Source: Chara braunii (lineage: Eukaryota > Streptophyta > Charophyceae > Charales > Characeae). Taken from it: a stretch of 26,224 bases of DNA. The translations under genes were made by a program, and so were the position numbers. The notes under the pieces were generated by a model. The model saw nothing but the letters and a program-made list of their open reading frames with translations, was not told the origin of the DNA and made no database searches. Shown here piece by piece: positions 9,267 to 16,601 of this stretch. Where the stretch lies: contig BFEA01000147.1 of assembly GCA_003427395.1 (NCBI GenBank), positions 174,531-200,754 of the forward strand, read 5' to 3'. Numbering within the stretch: position 1 is the first letter of the stretch; every line of letters begins with the position of its first letter.

Positions 9267-10474
9267 GGTCAGACAAGGCCCTAACCCTAGGGTATGCCTG
9301 ACCTGCCTAGGTACACAAGTAAGGCACGCACATTTGGACTGCCCTAACCCTAGGGTGTGCCCAACATAACATGAACTATACACATAAGGCATATGCCTAA
9401 CTGACAACAAGCGCATAGGACTGGGCTGCCCTAACCCTAGGGTGTGCCCAGTCTGCTTTAAACAAAGTTACATACGGCATCATTCTAGACCATCCCTACC
9501 CAGAGGTAGGTCTAGCTTGCCTGAACATAAGTACAAACGACAAAAAAGTTGAACCGCCCTAACCCTAGGGTACGTCCAACCTACAACACATCAACGACAA
9601 AGGCATATTACTAGGTCGCCCTAACCCTAGGGTTCGCCTAGTTAGCCATACAGTTTAAGTTACATAAGGCATTGTGATCAGACTGCCCTAACCCTAGGGT
9701 GTGCCTGATCTGCCTGGACGGTTTAAACACCGAAACACTGGACACACCCTAACCCTAGGGTACGTCCAACTTACTTTAAACGACAAAGGCTTATCGCTAG
9801 GCTGCCCTAACCCTAGGGTACGCCTAGTTAGCCATACAACATGAAATAGGGTACAAATACTTTCATAGACTTTATGTTTTTCCTTCTCTTATTAAGCAGT
9901 CGATCGGACCTTTCCAATAATGGAACTTTCGATCCTGCCTCATGTTTAGAAGGGAAAATAAAACAGATTTATACTAACTCTCTGCTCCTCAGTGTTATCA
10001 TGAGCATGTAACTGAACCGCCCTAACCCTAGGGTACGTTCAGTCTGCCCAGTTACCTTTGTTTTACTCTTCATCTCTTTCCCTCTTCCTTAGTTCTACCT
10101 GACTTACTGACTGGCTTTCCCCACCCGGGGCGCCCGGTCTGTCAGAAGTATAAGTTCAAATTGTATATATATCAAGTTTTATACTCTGGTTGACCATTTA
10201 GTTCATGTCTCTAAGCCGCCCTAACCCTAGGGTACGCTTAGTCTTATGTCGTTAGTCCCTCAGAAGAAAACATGCACCAGAACTCTTTAAAATAAACACC
10301 AGGATTCTGAGTCTTCCCCACCCGGGGTGCTCATCCTCTTGTTCAGAAACCCTCAAATAAAACAGCGACTGATCCTATCCCACCAAGGTAGACCAGCCAT
10401 AAGAGTCACTCATTCAGATCAGCAAACCTCAATAAAACACAACACTGAGCCCACATCCGCCCGGAGGGGCTCAG
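9267..10474. repeat. Array of 14 hairpins with conserved core and covarying arms
   Basis: Ten exact copies of CCCTAACCCTAGGGT start at 9279, 9342, 9429, 9557, 9619, 9686, 9747, 9805, 10020 and 10219. The core can fold as CCCTA-ACCC-TAGGG. Each copy is flanked by arms that differ between copies but remain complementary: GGTCAG/CTGACC, GACTGGGC/GCCCAGTC, GATCAG/CTGATC, TGGAC/GTCCA, CTAGGC/GCCTAG, ACTGAAC/GTTCAGT and CTAAGC/GCTTAG. Four variant hairpins keep the architecture: CTAGA...CCTACC/GGTAGG...TCTAG (9485-9515); CCCC-ACCC-GGGG with GACTGG/CCGGTC (10109-10139) and an outer CTGAC/GTCAG; CCCC-ACCC-GGGG with TGAG/CTCA (10308-10333); and CC-GCCC-GG with CTGAGCCC/GGGCTCAG (10445-10474). Spacing is irregular (about 60-210 bp) and there is no coding sequence. 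Confidence 0.92.
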
Positions 10475-12180
10475 CCTTGGGTTGACCCGGTCAAACGCAT
10501 GCAAAAACTCCTTTCTCTCTCCTTCCCCCAATTCCTTTTGTCTGAATTCGCTCAAAGTATCTAACTTTTCTCATATATAAGTGTTTATTTAACCTTTCGC
10601 AGAGCATGTCCTGACATACATAACAAAAGTAAGAAGTAATAACCTCACATAGTTGTATTCAAGTAGCCCAAGGATAAAGGTTAGGGGAAGGGGTCACACA
10701 GGTTCACGAAGATATACCTGAAGTTCCCTGCCTCCAGAACCCCGCCTGGGCTCCGGCAGAGCTCCCGCAATCGGTGGGTGGACCTCCCACAAGGTCTTGA
10801 TGCGGACCTACGGGTTGCAATCTCGCCTGCTGCCTTCCTCTCATAACCTCAGACTAGACTTAGAGTAAGAAAGGTAGAAGTAGGGGGGTTTCAGAGGCTC
10901 GAGATACAAGAAAGAGACTGACTCAACTCGCAGGAGAGGGCCTTGAAGTCTTCCACTCCTGAGGGTCCCGCAATGATGGTCAATATCGCAGTGGAGTCAA
11001 GCAAAACGTGGTCTCAATGCAAGGTATCGTCCTCCAGACGATCCTCCAAGATCACAACAATGCCCCCCCTTTACTAAGTCTAGTCACCTCCCCTAATGCT
11101 TGCAACGCCACCTTCTCAGTCCCGACCGGTGCTTCCCCCACCAGAATGACTGTTTTCAAATAGTGCACAATCCCTGTGCTCTTTTCGAGTGGTAGGCAAT
11201 ACACCGCAATGTGCAGTACACACAGCGTACCCAAAGAGTGAGTGTCGCGAAATGTACTGTGCAAAGTCTTCAGGAGTCGAGCCTCTGAATCGAAAGTGGC
11301 AACGAACTATATCAACTGACGTAGTTAACAATACACGGTAATCTAAAACGATACGCAGTCAAATGCAATCCAGCTGTAGAATAGTAGTTAAAACACAGCG
11401 ACAGACCCCTTTGAGATTCGCACAAGTAGGATTATTTGATGTTCAGCCCCTTGCTTTGTCTGCAACAGTCGGAGACCAACAACTATACAGTCCTTGCCCC
11501 TTCGAAGTGACACAGCGGTATTGACTACGACAGTAAAACGGTCAACAACACCAACCTTCGTATATGCAAATGTCACCCGTACTAACCAGCGCTAAGTTTA
11601 ACTATTTCATGGCCTTATGTCTGTAATGAAAAACAAACGAGTTCCCCATTTGCCTCTTGCTCTTATCGGTTTCCCTCTCGGTACCATGGCACCACACAGT
11701 TTTAACAGACACTCCACTGCCCTACACCTAGCTACACCCAAGACTAGTTCCAGTGAACAGTGCGACTACCGTAATGGGAAGTAGCGCCACACAACGAAGG
11801 GCAGGTTTATGTACAGAGCCATACACAACAAGATACAGCATAGCCGAGCCGAACAGTAGTCAGAGCATGGCATGCAGCGGGGAGAAGGAAATAAACACAG
11901 TCCAAGCCCCACTGAAAAAACGCAGTCTGAGCCTCGGTTCGACTGAAAAACTTCGTTCGCAAGTTTTGGCAGATGATTGATACGGTCAAATAGGCGGGTA
12001 TCGCCTCCTTCTATGCGTCAGCCTCGATAAACAGCATAGTTACCGGGAACACAAGTGCCATCACGAAGGGCACTGCAGACAGGTGCTAATGTGACAATCA
12101 CACGGTGGACCAAGCATCATTTTTGTCAGCCAAATGACCCTGAGAAACTACTGTACGATCATCTGCGTGGATCGAGAATG
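10475..12180. other. Non-coding stretch
   Basis: No supported gene. A GC-rich patch at 10.73-10.81 kb contains short complementary segments (GCCTGGGCTCCGG, GGTGGGTGGACCTCCCAC) that may be a worn copy of the hairpin family. The 11.05-12.1 kb part has only short frames on both strands without recognisable motifs. Confidence 0.5.
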
Positions 12181-12695
12181 AATCTTCCGCTAATTCACCG
12201 GAAGATACATGGCCATAATTTGTTTGTTCCCCTTTTATTCGACCCCGTACAATTTGATATTGAATCTCCCGCCAGAAAAAAATGCGGGAAGATTTCACGT
12301 TCGTAAGTACCTTCTTCTTTATTCACTCCCACTGGTCTCACTCCTCTACCCGTTTTCAGAAAACACGCTCTCCCCCTATCCTCTCTCTCTCTGTCTAGTT
12401 AGCAACTACCCGTTGTTATGCCCATAACATACTTAGTCGATCGCTAGAAACCGAGACTGACCCTTCCACTAGGTTGTGGTCCGGTACATTCTGCTCGATG
12501 ATGTGCCCGACCGTGATAACGTCTGTGTTGGGATCGTCGGTGGCGGTACAATCTAACCTTAGCACTTCAAATTTTGACAGTGACCAGGTACGCACCCCTT
12601 ATTCCTTCCTTACACGTCCTCCGTCTGTTTCATACCCCCTCTGCCTCCGCGCTTCCGTGTCACCGCGTCCTCTCTCGCCTCCTCCTCCGTTGATA

Positions 12696-13013
12696 GGGAC
12701 TATGGGTGCGTACAGTGCGAAGGTGAAGTTGACAACGAAGAAGCCAACTTAGACGACGAAGAGGACGCGCGTGGTGATCATCACCTCGGGTGGGAACGAA
12801 GATGGCGGTCTCGACCCTTCAAGAAACAGCAAGACCACCGCTGGGAGTACGAAGCTCAGCAGCCGGATCTTACGCATGGAGATGAGCACAGGTACTCCGA
12901 GCATTACGATGGGCACGACCTTGATGATGACGATCTGAATGCTCACGATGACTGTGACCAAATGACCCCGAAAACAACGACCTCGAAAACAACGACGATC
13001 TACTTGATCATGA
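12696..13013 (+). other. Acidic open segment bounded by splice-like AG and GTAAGT
   Basis: After a pyrimidine-rich stretch ending in GATAG, a frame stays open for over 100 codons with a strongly acidic, His-rich composition (VDNEEANLDDEEDARGDHH, HYDGHDLDDDDLNAHDDCDQ). It reaches GTAAGTGG at 13014. It lacks a start codon and could be an internal exon or a fossil of one. The next downstream AG does not give a continuing frame. The opposite strand is also open over part of this interval (12749-13183), which weakens the case. Confidence 0.25.
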
Positions 13014-13396
13014 GTAAGTGGCCTGCTCCAACCCACTGCAATCATTCCAGTTAATATCAAAATGTATCTTCCGCCGGGACATGGGCAGATACACTGCCTT
13101 CCAATCATACGCACAGAGAGATAGAGAAAGGTTACTCCTTCGATTGGATGAGCATCGCACCGGCCAAACAGGTAAGTCTCCAACCTCGCGGCAGGTCTCA
13201 GGCTAGTTCCCTCGATAGGATGAGCAAGATTGAAATGAATCTCCCGCTACAACACGGAAAGATACACTGCAGTACTTCAACCGAGATCGCGGTCGGAATT
13301 AGCAACGATAACGGTCGGCATGCCCACCTTGTACGAAGATGTGAGCTTTTCCGGGAACACCTCATGATGAAGAAGATGGCCATCACTGATTAGGAG

Positions 13397-13756
13397 ATGA
13401 CGACGAGCTTACTAATGACAAGCGACCTTGATCCGCTGCCATGTCAGATTGAGTCGCCTGAGGAGATGTGTCGCCCATACTTACTGTGCAGCCTCCACCC
13501 GATCACTTCCTCTTTCTCTGGCACGCGAGTGGACGTGTGCGCGTTGCGTACCCGGACGATGAACAACACGATCAAGACCTGGCAACGCGATTACCACGAT
13601 GATGAACACGAAGGCGAGCAGCACTCCGATCGGGATGGCGAACAAGATGGGCATAAGATCGTGAGCAATGACGAAAATCGTCTATCTCATAATCTTCCTG
13701 CTGCTACCTCCACTTGCACAAAGCACCCTGACCGCAATGGCAGACAGGTACATTGA
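13397..13756 (+). other. Small ORF with an acidic His-rich C-terminal part
   Basis: This frame has 119 codons. The second half (YHDDEHEGEQHSDRDGEQDG) resembles in composition the acidic segment at 12.7-13.0 kb, which suggests two diverged copies of one coding module on the plus strand. There are no conserved domains, and I cannot show that it is a gene. Confidence 0.2.
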
Positions 13757-13969
13757 AAGGAAATCGCCGCGTGAGTATGGATTTCGGTGCGGTCAGATGC
13801 GGATGTCGCCGCCCGCATGTGCGTTGGGGAGATAGGGAGAGGCTTCTTTCTTTGGTATGATGAGCAAAGTCGAATGAATCTTTCGTTAGAACACGAAAAG
13901 ATACATCGTAGTATCCGAATCTCTCTCTTGGGCGCAGCCTTTAGTTCTTCCCCCCGGCCAGTCTGCTAA

Positions 13970-14550
13970 CCGTAGGCAAAGTTGACATCGGCATCATGTT
14001 CGCAATGGCCAAGAACCCCAGACTAGTATCCCACTTTGCTCGATTCCAGCCAGGAGCGAGCGAAATCCCCGTTTCCTACTTCTGCCACACCTACCTCTTT
14101 TATACCTTTCGCGCACCTCCCTTACCTACTAACTCCCATCTAACTAATCTAACAGTCGAACTAACACTATCATTGAAGTCGCCCCTCCTTAAAACCTTGG
14201 ATTCGACTCTTACTTTGCCGAAACTTGCTAAGAAACGAGCGCGCTATGAGTTTTCCCGCCCCTGTCACAACCTCTTCCTCTCCGTTACCATCTTCATCAT
14301 CCGTCCCGAACGTATCTGGCGCAAGTCACGTCCAGGTTCACTCTTCGAGGGAACCAACTTCGTACGAGCGCCTTGGCACCACCAGGTAGGCGTTATGGCC
14401 CCTCAGCCCTCCTTCTCTCGCAGTATCCGTCCTTCTTTTTTCTTCTCGTCAACTTCCTACCCCTTTCTTCTTCGTCTATTCTTGCTTCGACCACTCAGCA
14501 TTCGCAGCGCCGCTCTGGCGCTTGGCACGATCGAAGATCGTAGCACGTTT
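13970..14550. other. Mostly non-coding stretch with one weak exon candidate
   Basis: On the plus strand an ATG at 14246 opens a Ser/Pro-rich frame (MSFPAPVTTSSSPLPSSSS) up to ACCAG|GTAGGC at 14385/14386. Pyrimidine-rich tracts ending in CAG follow (14423 and about 14499), resembling 3' splice sites. This could be a first exon, but the downstream part runs directly into the mitochondrial tRNA relic, so it is a fragment at best. Confidence 0.2.
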
Positions 14551-14552
14551 GG

Positions 14553-14624
14553 CAAAATTCTCACGTAGAAACCTACAACATTCAGATTATGAGCCTGACG
14601 AGTTACCAATTACTCTATCCCGCG
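14553..14624 (-). pseudogene. trnfM: Mitochondrial-type initiator tRNA (tRNA-fMet, CAT) relic
   Basis: The minus strand reads CGCGGGATAGAGTAATTGGT, then AACTCGTCAGG, anticodon loop CTCATAA and TCTGA. The D arm, the anticodon stem (TCAGG/TCTGA with one G-T pair) and the CAT anticodon match the plant mitochondrial initiator tRNA. The T arm has lost the GGTTCGAATCC sequence (GTAGGTTTCTACG remains) and the 3' acceptor does not pair, so it is broken. It lies 45 bases downstream of the mitochondrial-type 5S rRNA on the same strand, which points to transferred mitochondrial sequence. Confidence 0.75.
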
Positions 14625-14669
14625 CGCGTAGTATTAGTATGGCTCTTCTTTGCACAAGAAATTGATAGG

Positions 14670-14783
14670 TCCGGGCTTGAACCATGTCTCCCAAAATAAA
14701 TCAGTACATATGGCGTAAGACGATTTCACGGATCGAGGTCGGAATGGGATCGGGTGTTTTCACGTCCTACAATAGTACCCGGA
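14670..14783 (-). rRNA. rrn5: Plant mitochondrial-type 5S rRNA, nuclear copy
   Basis: About 114 bases match the plant mitochondrial 5S rRNA along the whole length: GACGTGAAAACACCCGATCC, CATTCCGACCTCGAT, AATCGTCTT, CGCCATATGTACTGA, GGGAGACATGGTTCAAGCCC. The terminal stem (CCGGGT at the 5' end, GCCCGG at the 3' end) can form. Differences are few and several are C-to-T or G-to-A type (TTGCGCC to TTACGCC, GGTCCAAGC to GGTTCAAGC). It is unlike nuclear 5S rRNA, so it derives from mitochondria. Expression here is unlikely. It begins only 7 bases after the U6 tail. Confidence 0.88.
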
Positions 14784-14790
14784 TACTAGC

Positions 14791-14897
14791 AAAAAAAAAA
14801 GGTCGGGGTCTTCCCCGATTTATACGTATCATCCTTGCGCAGGGGCCATGTTAATCTTCTCTGTATCGTTCCAATTTTATTGGATGTCCCGAAGGAC
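14791..14897 (-). pseudogene. U6: U6 spliceosomal snRNA, full-length variant or pseudogene
   Basis: The minus strand begins GTCCTTCGGGACATCC, the plant-type U6 5' hairpin. It continues with AAAATTGGAACGATACAGAG (ACAGAGA box intact) and CATGGCCCCTGCGCAAGGAT, and ends in a run of ten T. Its length of about 97 plus the T run is close to full. Differences from the conserved U6 are transitions: GATTAGCATGG to GATTAACATGG, which alters the catalytic AGC triad; GATGACACGC to GATGATACGT; and ATCCGAT to ATCCAAT. No TATA box at -30 or plant upstream sequence element is visible. It is probably a retroposed or decayed copy. Confidence 0.9.
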
Positions 14898-14981
14898 CGT
14901 GGTCAAGTCGCGACCTTGGGGCAGCGTCGTGAGACCGACCGGACCCAGGTAATTCAGAAATATTTACTTACCAATCAAGTT

Positions 14982-15053
14982 CCATTATTTGGATTCGAAC
15001 TCAGGTCTGTATTTCAACAGTTCATGAGTGTACCACTGAGCTAGGCTCTTGGC
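14982..15053 (-). repeat. tRNA-like unit, SINE head or decayed tRNA
   Basis: The minus strand carries a good A box (TAGCTCAGTGG, 15043-15033) and B box (GAGTTCGAATCC, 15002-14991) at tRNA spacing within GCCAAGAGCC...CCAAATAATGG. The anticodon stem does not pair well and the acceptor arms do not match, so it is not a working tRNA gene. tRNA-derived SINE heads keep these internal Pol III boxes in this way. Confidence 0.5.
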
Positions 15054-15061
15054 ACTCACAG

Positions 15062-15104
15062 TCGGTCCACGGACCGGTACCGGGTCACGTCCCAAAATGG
15101 GACG
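15062..15104. repeat. Cluster of perfect short palindromes
   Basis: Three inverted repeats lie side by side: CGGTCC/GGACCG, CCGGTACCGG, and CGTCCCA-AAA-TGGGACG (15088-15104). They separate the SINE-like unit from the tRNA-like unit. Function is unknown. Confidence 0.7.
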
Positions 15105-15390
15105 AATAATAAAAAAAACAAATAAAAATTGAAATAATAATTAATAAAAATTAAAAGAAAACTAGAAAAACGAGTTGGGGGACGAGAACTATTGGGATTC
15201 GGCCCTCAGTCCTGCTCATCGGGCCCGCCATCGGGACTCCCCGCAAAACCAAGGGGGAGAGTCCCGCGGGACCCTCAACCCCTCGGTTTATCTCCAAACG
15301 CACTCCTCGCTCCGTCGCTACAGCATGCTGGCCTCGATTCCAGGATCTCCATGGTGAAAGTCCAATGTTGTAACCAATAGGGCTAAACCC
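15105..15390 (-). mobile_element. SINE-like element with a tRNA-Glu-related head
   Basis: On the minus strand, from 15390, the sequence GCCCTATTGGTTACAAC, then TTGGACTTTCACCATGGAG, then CCTGGAATCGAGGCCAG follows the D arm, the CTTTCAC anticodon loop (TTC) and the T arm of tRNA-Glu, with CTGG/CCAG still able to pair. A GC-rich body follows, then a T-rich tail on the minus strand (the AT-rich run at 15105-15165). A tRNA head, unrelated body and T-rich tail fit a plant SINE; some plant SINEs end in T rather than A. I saw no target-site duplication. Confidence 0.45.
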
Positions 15391-16076
15391 AAGTCTGGTT
15401 GCAGCAGGCCCAGTTCTACATATGAAGAGTAACTGCAGGCTGTTACAGCCTATCCGGGCCTGCAAAGGTGCGCCAACGCCTTCTCTTGGTCTGCCCCTTG
15501 AGCCCAAGCCCCATACGACCATGTTCTCTGCTTGGAGGACGGTTATTGCTGAGTTTACCATGCGCACTTCCCCGCCATGCCGCGGCCACGGGCCGAGGCT
15601 CTCGTAGCCCGCAGTACTCATCGAAAAGAGCATGCTTTTATCGTCTTTTGTCGGAAAGACCTCGATTTTTGCTCGCGCCGTATCCACGCGTCGTACCTAG
15701 CTAAATTTTGTTACAGCTCCTACCATTGATACCTTTATAGTCAATTGTGGTACTTGCATACTTCACATGGTGCAACCTCAAAATGTCGCCCTTCCGCAAG
15801 TCAGTCGAAAGTTTTCCTCTGGCCATAGCTTCGACAGTCTAACTTCGCGTCGGTGGCGACTCCGTCAGTACGTTCGAAGTCTGCGGCCCGTGCTACGCTA
15901 TCTGACCCCCTAGCTTACTTTTAACTTGGACCGCCGAGCGGTCCGTTTGTTCACACTATTTGACTAACGCGTGCCCAAAAAGTGCACGCCCACACACTCT
16001 TTGAATAACCTATGCGTGCGCCCGCCGTCCCTGACTTCAAAGTCAGTCACGGTCGAGCGAAAAGCACGCTACTTCC
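15391..16076. other. Non-coding stretch beside the protease
   Basis: No gene is supported. Short frames on both strands overlap the SINE-like unit. Near 15.85 kb and 15.93-15.99 kb there are short complementary segments (GGACCGCCGAGCGGTCC, GCGTGCCCAAAAAGTGCACGC), giving small hairpins. Confidence 0.45.
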
Positions 16077-16601
16077 TTAAATTTTATCAAGAGTGCTCCT
16101 CCTGCGAGGTGCAAAAGTACGCACAACTACCCTTGTAAGGGTATTGGTGCCGACAACGGTCATCCGCTGAAACGACCAAATCGATTCCCTGATCCTTGCC
16201 TTCACAGCACACTTTGTGACGTACCCAGCGAACGGGATTTCCCCACCAGCTCCCTGGATGCTCCTTGTTACTTCCTTGTTTACCGTACATCCCGTGATCG
16301 TTGTGAAATCTCTCCTTATGAGAGTGATTTCCGCTCCCCCGTCTACTAATGCGTCAGTGTGATGGCTCCCGATCTGGATTTTCAATTTTCCTACGGGTAG
16401 CGCATGAAAGCTAAGCTTCGTCCCGGGTGGTGATCTCATGACCTCGCTCCCCTCTCGGTCGGGCAAGCTCAAATGAATGTCTGCAAAGGCCTTTTCGAGA
16501 TCCTCCAAGTCCTCGTGATTCCTCTGAAGGTTAGCCACTTCTTGCGGAGCTTCCTCCTCCCTCTCCCCTTCTGGTAATTCGGGGTTGTCGCCTATTTCTA
16601 C
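16077..16601 (-). pseudogene. N-terminal part of the retroelement protease
   Basis: Retropepsin-like proteases cut the gag-pol polyprotein. This segment is in frame with gag, separated from it by TGA 16604-16602, and ends at TAA 16079-16077. The active-site loop reads ALVDGGAEITLI (Asp at 16343-16341), with DGG where DSG or DTG is usual. IQGAGGEIPFAGYVTKCAVK follows, corresponding to the flap and following strands. The sequence then loses protease character (VVRTFAPRRRSTLDKI). The matching DIILGRPW part is at about 6.1 kb, so the domain is split. The DGG loop may be a lineage feature or decay. Confidence 0.72.

Larger units (their letters stand above)
12182..13902. repeat. Second dispersed hairpin family, five copies
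   Basis: Copies: ATCTTCCG/CGGAAGAT (12182-12206), AATCTCCCGC/GCGGGAAGATT (12263-12294), GTATCT/AGATAC (13064-13092), ATCTCCCG/CGGAAAGAT (13239-13263) and ATCTTTCG/CGAAAAGAT (13878-13902). Loops are about 8-17 bases and often contain TAGAACA-like sequence. Most copies are preceded by ATGA and followed by ATACA. GATGAGC occurs shortly upstream of the last two copies and once more at 13147. Changes in the 5' arm are partly matched in the 3' arm. Confidence 0.65.
6326..16076. other. Non-retroelement block interrupting the protease
   Basis: About 9.7 kb of mainly non-coding DNA separates the two halves of the protease. It contains repeats, hairpin arrays, a SINE-like unit and small-RNA relics. 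The edges are approximate because coding sequence fades into unmatched DNA near 6160-6330 and 16080-16140. I could not find a terminal repeat or a target-site duplication at either edge. It may have built up through several insertions. Confidence 0.45.

Noticed and set aside
9279-10233. CCCTAACCCTAGGGT as interstitial telomere repeats
   Set aside because: The plant telomere unit is CCCTAAA in uninterrupted tandem. Here single copies of a palindromic core lie tens of bases apart within complementary arms.
9267-10474. A CRISPR-like array of palindromic repeats with spacers
   Set aside because: Spacing is irregular (about 60-210 bp), the identical part is only 15 bp, no cas genes are present and the organism appears eukaryotic.
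13014-13050. Mini-intron of 37 bases (GTAAGT...CAG), similar to one at 14386-14423
   Set aside because: It is too short for known plant introns, and joining the flanks does not keep the acidic frame open.
13219-13263. Hammerhead ribozyme (GATGAG followed by GAAA)
   Set aside because: The CUGAUGA box is incomplete, GAAA is absent in the other copies, and no stem closes around a proper cleavage triplet.
13859-13902. Box C/D snoRNA (TGATGA as C box)
   Set aside because: No CUGA D box or terminal stem lies at a suitable distance, and the C-box-like motif is lost in the other copies.
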